Of a DNA stretch of 64,000 bases, positions 25,062-31,968 are shown one piece after another. A program made the translations under genes and the position numbers. The stretch's first letter is position 1, and every line of letters starts with the position of its first letter. Source of the DNA: Dyadobacter sp. MSC1_007 (GTDB lineage Bacteria; Bacteroidota; Bacteroidia; Cytophagales; Spirosomataceae); NCBI RefSeq assembly GCF_023667495.1, contig NZ_JAMOZL010000004.1:310001-374000 (forward strand), written 5' to 3'. The notes under the pieces were generated by a model. That model saw only the letters and a list, made by a program, of their open reading frames with translations. It was not told the origin of the DNA and did no database searches.

Positions 25062-25958
25062 ATGTTTGTTGATGCTATTGAAAAAATAGATCAGTTTACC
25101 CGTCCAGTCCATTTCATCATTCGTTACTACGCGGGAAGCGACATTGTTCCCGGAACGGCCACGCTTTTTTTCGTGAACGAAAGCGGTTACGCAGTCACAT
25201 GCCGGCACGTGGCCAGGCAGATACTTCATGCGAACAGCATTTATGAAAACTATCTGAAATTTAAAGGCGAATTGCGCAAATTTGAAAAGGATCCCGGTTT
25301 TGATACCCAAAGGAATTTGCTCGAATTGAAATACAAAATCAATGCGGACAGCCCGATTCGAATCCTTTTCAACTTTATCAATGGCGTCACGGGCTACAAA
25401 GGTCTGACAGTCCATCTACACCCGACGCAGGATTTGGCCATTATCCATTTCCGGGATTACGAAGCAAAGGAATACCAGGGCTACGCTCAGTTTCTCAAAG
25501 ATTCCCGACTTGTCAAACAGGGCCGTTATCTCTGCCGGCTAGGTTATCCGTTCCCTGAATTCACCAACTATCGTTACAATAAAGGCACAGGCGATATTGA
25601 ATGGACCAAAGAGGGTAAAATCAAAACTCCCAGCTTCCCCATCGACGGTATTATCACCCGCCACATCGGGGACAACAACGAAATAACGGGCATCGAAATG
25701 AGTACACCGGGTCTCAGAGGACAAAGTGGCGGCCCACTCTTTGATCCGTCCGGCGTTATCTACGGAATGCAGAGCTCAACGCGCCACCTGCATCTGGGAT
25801 TTGATCAGATCAACCGGGAAGTGAATATGGACGGCCACCGCAAAAAGGTTTCCAATTTCCCGTTCCTTAACGTCGGGCAATGCGTGCATGTGGACGTAAT
25901 CAAGCAGTTTTTGAAAGAAAAACGGATCCGGTTTTATGAGGCCGATCCGAATAGTTGA
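25062..25958 (+). CDS. Trypsin-like serine protease without a signal peptide
   Basis: 298 residues with a chymotrypsin-fold triad: His49 in CRHV, Asp124 in DLAII and Ser222 in GQSGGPLFD. An insertion of about 45 charged residues lies between His and Asp. There is no signal peptide, membrane segment, PDZ or lipobox, so unlike DegP/HtrA it probably acts in the cytoplasm. It follows DUF2911 by 23 nt and ends 12 nt before a convergent HAD gene. Substrate and regulation are unknown; stand-alone cytoplasmic trypsin domains are sometimes parts of defence or signalling systems, but no partner is seen here. Confidence 0.82.
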   Translation: MFVDAIEKIDQFTRPVHFIIRYYAGSDIVPGTATLFFVNESGYAVTCRHVARQILHANSIYENYLKFKGELRKFEKDPGFDTQRNLLELKYKINADSPIRILFNFINGVTGYKGLTVHLHPTQDLAIIHFRDYEAKEYQGYAQFLKDSRLVKQGRYLCRLGYPFPEFTNYRYNKGTGDIEWTKEGKIKTPSFPIDGIITRHIGDNNEITGIEMSTPGLRGQSGGPLFDPSGVIYGMQSSTRHLHLGFDQINREVNMDGHRKKVSNFPFLNVGQCVHVDVIKQFLKEKRIRFYEADPNS

Positions 25959-25970
25959 CTTACCAGCCGT

Positions 25971-26666
25971 TTATAGGACAAGCAGCAGTTCTTCCAGTCT
26001 GGCGATGTTGTAGGTTGGCTCTTCGTCAAATTTAAGACCGGCGGGATTCAAGTAAGCAGTATCCATCCCCACTTCCCTGGCGCCTAAAATATCGGCGATC
26101 CAGTTATCACCAACCATCAGGCTTTCATCGGCGGTCGTTCCCGCGATTTCAAGCGCATATTCAAAAATCCGGCGATCAGGCTTTTTCGCATTTGCTGTTT
26201 CAAATGTGACCACATTATGAAAGAAATGGCCGATTTCTGAACTCGCTATCTTTCTCGCCTGCACTTCATTGAAACCGTTAGTGATGATATGCATTCCATA
26301 TCCTGCTGCGGCTACATAAGTCAGCAGATCGAGCGCACCTTCGAGAAGGTGTTTTTTGGTAGGAAGTGAATTGAGATAGAACTCTCCGATTTGCGCATGA
26401 TTTGATGGACATTCGGCTCCGAGCTCCTCAAAAACCATCCGAAAACGGTTCTCACGTATATAGGTATGGTGCAACTGCCCGCGGTCAAAGGCGTCCCACA
26501 GAGCGGTGTTTATTTTCAGAAAAGAGCTTACGAATGCTTCCAGTGACGTAATTCCGTACTGTGAAAGGGCATGGTGGTGAAAAATTTCTTCCAGCGATTC
26601 CGAAGAATTTCTTTCAAAATCCCATAGTGTATGGTCCAGATCAAAGAAAATATGTTTGTATTTCAT
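25971..26666 (-). CDS. HAD hydrolase, YjjG-type (pyrimidine) nucleotidase
   Basis: 231 residues from the ATG giving MKYKHIFFDLDHTLWDFERNS; the motif I DLDHT and the following WDFERNS are characteristic of the YjjG subfamily. The later motifs are ITNGF (motif II), KPDRRIF (Lys, motif III) and GDNWIADILGA (motif IV). YjjG dephosphorylates pyrimidine and noncanonical nucleotides and protects cells from modified bases. A TTG three codons earlier is less likely. The gene is monocistronic and precedes a 383-bp gap. Confidence 0.85.
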   Translation of the reverse strand: MKYKHIFFDLDHTLWDFERNSSESLEEIFHHHALSQYGITSLEAFVSSFLKINTALWDAFDRGQLHHTYIRENRFRMVFEELGAECPSNHAQIGEFYLNSLPTKKHLLEGALDLLTYVAAAGYGMHIITNGFNEVQARKIASSEIGHFFHNVVTFETANAKKPDRRIFEYALEIAGTTADESLMVGDNWIADILGAREVGMDTAYLNPAGLKFDEEPTYNIARLEELLLVL

Positions 26667-27049
26667 TTCTTGCAAAAATTCAATTTTTATTAAAAAAGTG
26701 AAATTACGTCCCGCCGACCAAAAATTCTCGTTTGCGCGACCGAAAATCGATCGATATCGACACGTGGCACGTAAGTTATTCGATAAGTTCTATTATTTGT
26801 TCTAATATCCCTAAGCAGCAGGCACAACGAACGATTTGCGGCAAAAACGTGCTAAAGTTGTTAACATGTGTTAACGGGAAATAATTTTTGAGTAAAAAGG
26901 ATCGCAAACATTTGCAAATTATTTTCCAAATCTATTTCTTTGATTCGTATAATTCGAAATGCCTAAAATTCACATCTTATTTTTCACTAACCCAGAAAGG
27001 AGAAACAATATCGACGAACTGCTCTACGTTAACTAAATCGAATAGTAAA
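26667..27049. other. 383-bp intergenic region between yjjG-like and sigma factor genes
   Basis: This is the longest gene-free stretch. It contains a 16-bp inverted repeat (26860-26875) placed between a possible -33 TTG (26858-26860) and a -7-like TAATTTTTG (26882-26890). A second promoter-like pair, TTG plus TATTTCTTTG, is near 26912-26942. No RNA gene or conserved reading frame was recognised. Confidence 0.6.
26860..26875. promoter_or_regulatory. Inverted repeat, candidate operator upstream of the sigma factor gene
   Basis: GTTAACA-TG-TGTTAAC is a perfect 7-bp inverted repeat. It lies almost exactly in the spacer between TTG at 26858-26860 and a near-consensus -7 at 26882-26890, where a bound regulator would block polymerase. 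The sigma gene starts 174 bp downstream. Confidence 0.45.
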
Positions 27050-27649
27050 ATGGAGAAAGTCCAAGTTAGCGACAGTGAGTTGGTAACATTGTATATCCGG
27101 GGCAACGAAAAGGCATTTGAAAAGCTTGTTCAGCGCCATAAGTCGAGAATATACACCACTATTTATCTGATTGTCAAGGACCAATATGTAGCCGAGGATT
27201 TATTACAGGATACATTTATTAAAGCAGTTGACACGATTAAAGGTGGAAGATATAACGACGAGGGGAAGTTCCTTCCTTGGATTATACGAATCGCACACAA
27301 CCTTGCCATTGATTATTTCAGACGCGATAAACGCTACCCCAATGTAGTGTTCGAAGATGGGAGCAGTGTTTTTAATACGCTGGATTTTTCGGAAGATTCC
27401 GTTGAGTCAATCCAGATTCGTCAGGAAACACATGAACAACTGCGGGAGATGATCCAGCGGTTACCGGATGTGCAGAAGCAGGTACTGATCATGCGCCATT
27501 ACGAGGACATGAGTTTTCAGGAAATTGCCGACGCCACGGGTGTGAGTATTAATACGGCATTGGGGAGAATGCGTTACGCGTTGATAAACCTGCGTAAGCA
27601 ATTTAACCAACGTGCCCCACAATATGACAAAAACTTTTACCTACGATGA
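27050..27649 (+). CDS. ECF-type RNA polymerase sigma factor
   Basis: 199 residues from the ATG giving MEKVQVSDSELV; the upstream open frame has no similarity. Region 2 (about 20-90) contains YVAEDLLQDTFIKA and the DYFRRDKR promoter-melting segment. Region 4 (about 135-190) is a helix-turn-helix with MRHYEDMSFQEIADATGVSI. Lack of regions 1 and 3 places it in the ECF group. No classical anti-sigma factor with a zinc motif follows; instead a small gene overlaps its 3' end by 26 nt. Confidence 0.92.
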   Translation: MEKVQVSDSELVTLYIRGNEKAFEKLVQRHKSRIYTTIYLIVKDQYVAEDLLQDTFIKAVDTIKGGRYNDEGKFLPWIIRIAHNLAIDYFRRDKRYPNVVFEDGSSVFNTLDFSEDSVESIQIRQETHEQLREMIQRLPDVQKQVLIMRHYEDMSFQEIADATGVSINTALGRMRYALINLRKQFNQRAPQYDKNFYLR

Positions 27650-27872
27650 TGTTGTAAGGTATTTATATGCCGAAACAACTGAGAATGAAAATGAACAGAT
27701 TGTTGAGGCGCTCGCGCTGGACGATAATTTGATGAACTTCTATCTGGATTCACTTGAAATACAGAATCAGATGAACAAAATCGCTCCTGTTCCTTCGGAA
27801 AAAGCGGTTTCTGAGGTTTTCAGATATTCAAGACAATTCACTTCCAAAAGGCCTGCTGCACTTCTGTATTGA
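27624..27872 (+). CDS. Small acidic protein overlapping the sigma factor gene
   Basis: 82 residues from the ATG giving MTKTFTYDDVVRYLYAET; a GTG four codons earlier is also possible. It is Glu/Asn-rich and has no membrane segment, Cys or His zinc motif. The overlap of 26 nt with the sigma stop suggests translational coupling, a position usually held by an anti-sigma factor. An N-terminal anti-sigma-like helix domain without the rest is possible but not shown. Confidence 0.65.
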   Translation: MTKTFTYDDVVRYLYAETTENENEQIVEALALDDNLMNFYLDSLEIQNQMNKIAPVPSEKAVSEVFRYSRQFTSKRPAALLY

Positions 27873-27891
27873 CCGAGTGGCAGGTTTTTTT

Positions 27892-27920
27892 ATTCCAGCT
27901 ACTTTCGCGGTAGCTGGAAT
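27892..27920. terminator. Hairpin after the sigma factor pair
   Basis: Perfect 11-bp arms ATTCCAGCTAC and GTAGCTGGAAT with a 7-nt loop. A T-run precedes rather than follows the hairpin. Confidence 0.65.
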
Positions 27921-28010
27921 TTGCTGTTTATTTATGCAGGGGACACAATGTAACCCGATCAATTAATTCCTGCGAAAACCGGTGTTTTCGACTGGGCACG
28001 TACCTATTAT

Positions 28011-28673
28011 ATGCAAAGACAAGAGCGATTCAGATTATTCCTGGACTATTTCACGCAAAACTTTCCCGAACCAGAAACCGAACTTCATTATTCCAATCCA
28101 TATGAACTGCTGGTGGCCGTCATTCTCTCGGCCCAATGCACCGACAAACGCGTTAACCTGGTAACCCCAAAACTTTTTGAGCGTTTTCCGGACCCGGAGT
28201 CCTTAGCAGCCTCCAATTCCGAGGAGGTGTTTACCTATATCAGGTCAATTTCCTATCCTAATAATAAAGCTAAACATTTAGTAGGGATGGGTAGAATGCT
28301 GGTGGAGCAGTTTAACTCCGAAGTCCCGTCGTCGGTAGATGAATTGCAAAAATTACCGGGTGTAGGTCGTAAAACAGCAAATGTGATCGCATCCGTAATT
28401 TTCAGCATGCCGGCAATGGCTGTCGATACGCACGTTTTTCGGGTTTCGAGGAGACTTGGGCTTGTGCCGCTTACCGCGAAAACACCCCTGGCTGTCGAAC
28501 GGGGGCTAGTGAAATACATACCCAAACATTTAATTCACAAAGCACACCATTGGCTGATCCTGCACGGGCGTTACGTGTGTACGGCGCGCAACCCGCAGTG
28601 CTTCCAGTGTCCGCTTTCGCCATTTTGTAATTACTTTCAAAAAAATGTGAAAATCGACGTTTTTCACTCCTGA
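28011..28673 (+). CDS. nth: Endonuclease III
   Basis: 220 residues, normal size. The helix-hairpin-helix LPGVGRKTAN carries catalytic Lys121, and Asp139 lies in MAVDTHVFRVSRR. The C-terminal 4Fe-4S site is Cys190-x6-Cys197-x2-Cys200-x5-Cys206. The enzyme removes oxidised pyrimidines and cuts the abasic site in base excision repair. The start is the ATG giving MQRQERFRLFLDY. It stands alone between the sigma factor pair and an FKBP gene. Confidence 0.96.
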   Translation: MQRQERFRLFLDYFTQNFPEPETELHYSNPYELLVAVILSAQCTDKRVNLVTPKLFERFPDPESLAASNSEEVFTYIRSISYPNNKAKHLVGMGRMLVEQFNSEVPSSVDELQKLPGVGRKTANVIASVIFSMPAMAVDTHVFRVSRRLGLVPLTAKTPLAVERGLVKYIPKHLIHKAHHWLILHGRYVCTARNPQCFQCPLSPFCNYFQKNVKIDVFHS

Positions 28674-28735
28674 TTACAACCAATGCGCAGTTATCAGAGT
28701 CTACTTCTCAATATTCAGTATCCCATTAATTATTT

Positions 28736-29602
28736 ATGAAAGAAATGAAACGTTTAAATTTGGTCTGGATCCTGCTGATGGCAATGGTTGCGGGGGTTTC
28801 GGGTTGTATGAATTCAGACAACAAGGATGAAGAAAAACTTGCTGAGAATGAGGCGCAGATTCAAGCTTTTTTGAAAAGCGACCCGGATGGTGCAAAAGTT
28901 GTCCATGACTCGACAGGGCTTTACTATATTATCCGTCAATCCAACCCGAGTGGTGAGCTGGCAAAGATCGGAGAAGCGGCAACGGTTAAATTAAATGGAT
29001 ACCTGCTTGATGGAACAAAAGTGTTATCTATCGAAAAAGACTCCTCGTTAAGTTTTCCCGCATTGGGCTATTCAACAGGCTTTGCAGCTTTAGAACGTGC
29101 AATTTTCTTGATGAGAACAGGCGAAAAAGCAACTTTCCTGATCCCTTACCCGCTCGCATTCGGGACCATCGACAGGGTAAATATTCCAGCCTATTCAGTG
29201 ATCAGGCTCGAACTTGAATTTATTAAGACCAGGGACGAAGTAGAGCAGATCGACGATTTTCTGAAACTGAAACAATTTAAAGTATCCGAACGCACGAGTG
29301 AAAATCTGGTGATCATCCGGACCAACACAGTGACAGGCGACACATTAGGTGTTGGCAAATCGGTTAACGTTAAATATGTCGGTAAGTTCCTGAGTGACAA
29401 GAAATTCGATGAAGGTACACTAAGCCTCACTACGGGAACCAGCGGAACAGTCCCTGGCTTCGATAAGGCCATCCGGAGAATGAGGAAAACCGAAAAAGCG
29501 ATCATTATTTTCCCTTCACGCCTCGGTTATAAGGATATTGGAAGCTCGAATGGCGTCATCCCAAGATACACTCCGCTGCAATTTGAAGTTGAGGTTCAAT
29601 AG
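28736..29602 (+). CDS. FKBP-type peptidyl-prolyl isomerase lipoprotein, two domains
   Basis: 288 residues. The signal peptide has the lipobox GVSGC. Two FKBP-like domains follow (about 75-165 and 190-288); the second has the more typical motifs VPGFDKAIRRMRKTEKA and a C-terminal hydrophobic strand. Starts exist at 28736 (MKEMKRL) and 28745 (MKRL). It resembles gliding-associated GldI in general design, but GldI has one domain, so the gldI name is not applied. It probably assists folding of exported proteins in the periplasm. Confidence 0.85.
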   Translation: MKEMKRLNLVWILLMAMVAGVSGCMNSDNKDEEKLAENEAQIQAFLKSDPDGAKVVHDSTGLYYIIRQSNPSGELAKIGEAATVKLNGYLLDGTKVLSIEKDSSLSFPALGYSTGFAALERAIFLMRTGEKATFLIPYPLAFGTIDRVNIPAYSVIRLELEFIKTRDEVEQIDDFLKLKQFKVSERTSENLVIIRTNTVTGDTLGVGKSVNVKYVGKFLSDKKFDEGTLSLTTGTSGTVPGFDKAIRRMRKTEKAIIIFPSRLGYKDIGSSNGVIPRYTPLQFEVEVQ

Positions 29603-29618
29603 TATAATAGTTTGAATT

Positions 29619-29657
29619 AAAACCCGCTCTCCACATCAGTGAGCGGGTTTTGGTTTT
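29619..29657. terminator. Bidirectional terminator between FKBP gene and pglE-like gene
   Basis: 11-bp arms AAAACCCGCTC and GAGCGGGTTTT with an 11-nt loop and flanking A/T runs. It serves the convergent FKBP and aminotransferase genes. Confidence 0.9.
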
Positions 29658-29663
29658 TATATC

Positions 29664-30782
29664 CTAGACTAAACACTCAATGATCATTCCGCACACTTCC
29701 GCAATTTCCTCATGTGACAAGCCCGATCCGGATGGCAAGCATATCCCATTCTGAAACAACGGTTCGCTGACGTGCCCGCCGAAAAAATCACATTCACCAT
29801 AAAGGGGCTGCAAATGCATAGGCTTCCATACAGGCCTTGCCTCGATGCCGACACTTTGCAATTGATGCCTTACACGTTCCGCATGTGCGGCCTCGCCCAG
29901 GAGCATCGAAGTCAGCCATCGGTTTGAATGCGAGCCTGCCGATTCCTGTTGGAAAATCATGCCCTGACAAGCACCTAAATGTTTGATATACAACTCAAAA
30001 ACAGCACGGCGTTGCTTAACCCTATCACCGATCACTTCCAACTGTCCGCGTCCGATTCCTGCACAAACATTGCTCATCCGATAGTTATAGCCGATTTCAG
30101 AATGCTCATAATGCGGCGCCCGATCGCGTGCCTGCGTAGCCAAAAAAGCTGCTTTTTCGACATAACTTTTATTGTCAGACAATAGCGCGCCACCACCCGA
30201 AGTAGTGATGATTTTATTACCATTGAAGGATAATACCCCTATATCCCCAAAAGTCCCGACTTTCCTGCCCTTATATTCCGATCCCAGCGCCTCGGCAGCA
30301 TCCTCGATGAGGGGGATATCATATTTTTTACACAAAAACATGATCTCATCAAGCATAGCAGGCATTCCATACAAATGCACAACTATGATCGCTTTCGGTT
30401 TTTTGTTAAAGCGCACATAATGTCGGATTGCGTCTTCCAAAGCCTCAGGGCACATATTCCAGGTTACCGGCTCGCTGCCAATGAAAGCTGGTGTCGCGCC
30501 GACATACATGATCGGGTTGGCAGTAGCTACAAATGTTAGTGCCTGACAAAGGACAATATCACCTTTTTCAACACCCAGTACCTTCAATGCAAGATGAATC
30601 GCCGCAGTACCCGATGACATAGCCAATGCGTATTTGCTTCCGGTGTAATGGCATAACTCCTCTTCGAAAGCATCGATATTCGGCCCTACGGGTGCTATCC
30701 AGTTGCTATCAAATGCCTCCTGGATGTATTTCATTTCCCGCCCGCTCATGTGCGGGGGCGATAAGTAGATTTTGTAAGACAT
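29664..30782 (-). CDS. DegT/DnrJ/EryC1-type sugar aminotransferase (PglE-like)
   Basis: 372 residues of the PLP fold-type I sugar aminotransferase family. The PLP lysine is Lys190 in SFNGNK, with the cofactor-binding Asp161 in EDAAEALGS and the GTAAIHLAL phosphate-binding region at 58-66. With the acetyltransferase 13 nt upstream and the PglC-like enzyme before it, the best reading is the transaminase making UDP-4-amino sugar for diNAc-bacillosamine-type glycans. A 4,6-dehydratase (PglF) is not in the window. Substrate is inferred from context. Confidence 0.85.
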   Translation of the reverse strand: MSYKIYLSPPHMSGREMKYIQEAFDSNWIAPVGPNIDAFEEELCHYTGSKYALAMSSGTAAIHLALKVLGVEKGDIVLCQALTFVATANPIMYVGATPAFIGSEPVTWNMCPEALEDAIRHYVRFNKKPKAIIVVHLYGMPAMLDEIMFLCKKYDIPLIEDAAEALGSEYKGRKVGTFGDIGVLSFNGNKIITTSGGGALLSDNKSYVEKAAFLATQARDRAPHYEHSEIGYNYRMSNVCAGIGRGQLEVIGDRVKQRRAVFELYIKHLGACQGMIFQQESAGSHSNRWLTSMLLGEAAHAERVRHQLQSVGIEARPVWKPMHLQPLYGECDFFGGHVSEPLFQNGICLPSGSGLSHEEIAEVCGMIIECLV

Positions 30783-30795
30783 AGTGTGTTTTTAT

Positions 30796-31386
30796 TTAAA
30801 TATTGATTCTCGCAGGATTACCCATCACTTTCGCAAAATCGGGCACGTCGTGAATCACCACGGTTCCAGCTCCGACGATACATTCTTTACCAATGTTCAC
30901 TTGCGGCGCCACTACCGCTCCTGCACCTATGAGCGTGCATTCGCCCACACGTACGCCACCGCAAAGCGTAGCGCCAGGTGCGATGTGTACAAAGTCTTCA
31001 AGAAAGCAGTCGTGATCGATAGTCGCGGCGGTATTAACGATCACGTGGCTTCCAACGTAACTCCCGGCTTGTATAATGGCCCCATGGACTATCACAGTGC
31101 CTGATCCCACGCGAACAGAAGGATCAATTACAGCAGTAGGATGAATGGCCTTTCCAAAAGAGTGAACTATTTTTTCAGCCAGTCGCCTGCGATCGTTATT
31201 ACTGCCAATGGCGATGATTAGCGCTTCGATCTGCTTAAAATGTTGATCATATGTTCCTAAAATTTTATATTCTGAGAACGCTTCACTCGGGACATTGTCA
31301 TCAAATATGCCACTAACGGGCTCTCTGCACGCCGAAAGAATGCTCAGGACCACCTTCGCATGGCCTCCTGCCCCGTAGATCAACAT
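30796..31386 (-). CDS. Sugar O/N-acyltransferase, NeuD/PglD family
   Basis: 196 residues: an N-terminal nucleotide-sugar-binding half (LIYGAGGHAKVV at 2-13) and a left-handed beta helix of hexapeptide repeats (about 80-190). His125 in ATIDHDC aligns with the catalytic histidine of Campylobacter PglD. The ATG overlaps the end of the PglC-like gene by 7 nt, which implies translational coupling. The likely reaction is N-acetylation of UDP-4-amino-4,6-dideoxy-GlcNAc. Confidence 0.88.
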   Translation of the reverse strand: MLIYGAGGHAKVVLSILSACREPVSGIFDDNVPSEAFSEYKILGTYDQHFKQIEALIIAIGSNNDRRRLAEKIVHSFGKAIHPTAVIDPSVRVGSGTVIVHGAIIQAGSYVGSHVIVNTAATIDHDCFLEDFVHIAPGATLCGGVRVGECTLIGAGAVVAPQVNIGKECIVGAGTVVIHDVPDFAKVMGNPARINI

Positions 31387-31958
31387 AGCTCACTCCCTTT
31401 GAATGGAATGGCCTCAAGTCCGCTCCCACCACTATTGATAAATGGCAACATTTTCATCGCCGTTGCCCAAACGATCCGTAAATCCAGGCTGAACGAAAGA
31501 TTGTCGACATACTGCAAATCATAATCAAACTTTTCTTCCCAGCTCAAATCATTCCGGCCGTTGATTTGCGCCAGACCAGTCATCCCCGGCTTGACATTAT
31601 GCCGCAAATGTTGTTCAGGACTGTACAAGGGCAGGTATTCCGCCAACAATGGTCTCGGCCCGACAATGCTCATATCGCCACATAGCACATTCCAGAACTG
31701 CGGTATTTCGTCGAGCGACGAGCTGCGTAGCATTCTTCCAAGTCTGGACGGCGGTTGACCATCGTAATACATTGTCCTAAATTTCAGGATCTTGAAAAGT
31801 TGCCCATGCAGGCCCGGGCGACGCTGTACAAAAAAGGGGTTCCGTTTGAAATGAACCCACAATACCACAGGCAGGACAACAAAAAACGGCAGCGAGGCTA
31901 TCAACCCCATTGCCGCCAATACAATGTCTAAAATTCTTTTCCCTTTTAAACGATACAT
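31380..31958 (-). CDS. Initiating sugar phosphotransferase, PglC/WcaJ catalytic-domain type
   Basis: 192 residues from the ATG giving MYRLKGKRILDIVLAA; the frame stays open upstream inside the dehydrogenase gene. One N-terminal membrane segment (about 10-32) is followed by the bacterial sugar transferase domain with the catalytic Asp-Glu pair in SLDEIPQ and the motifs VGPRPLL and KPGMTGLAQ. Its small size is that of PglC rather than WcaJ/WbaP. It transfers a phospho-sugar to undecaprenyl phosphate to begin glycan assembly. It starts 10 nt after the E1 gene. Confidence 0.88.
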   Translation of the reverse strand: MYRLKGKRILDIVLAAMGLIASLPFFVVLPVVLWVHFKRNPFFVQRRPGLHGQLFKILKFRTMYYDGQPPSRLGRMLRSSSLDEIPQFWNVLCGDMSIVGPRPLLAEYLPLYSPEQHLRHNVKPGMTGLAQINGRNDLSWEEKFDYDLQYVDNLSFSLDLRIVWATAMKMLPFINSGGSGLEAIPFKGSELC

Positions 31959-31968
31959 ACAATCATGG

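Noticed and set aside
27892..27920. Strong hairpin as a riboswitch before nth
   Set aside because: It is a simple perfect stem-loop just after the sigma factor pair and 91 bp before nth, with no conserved ligand-binding core.
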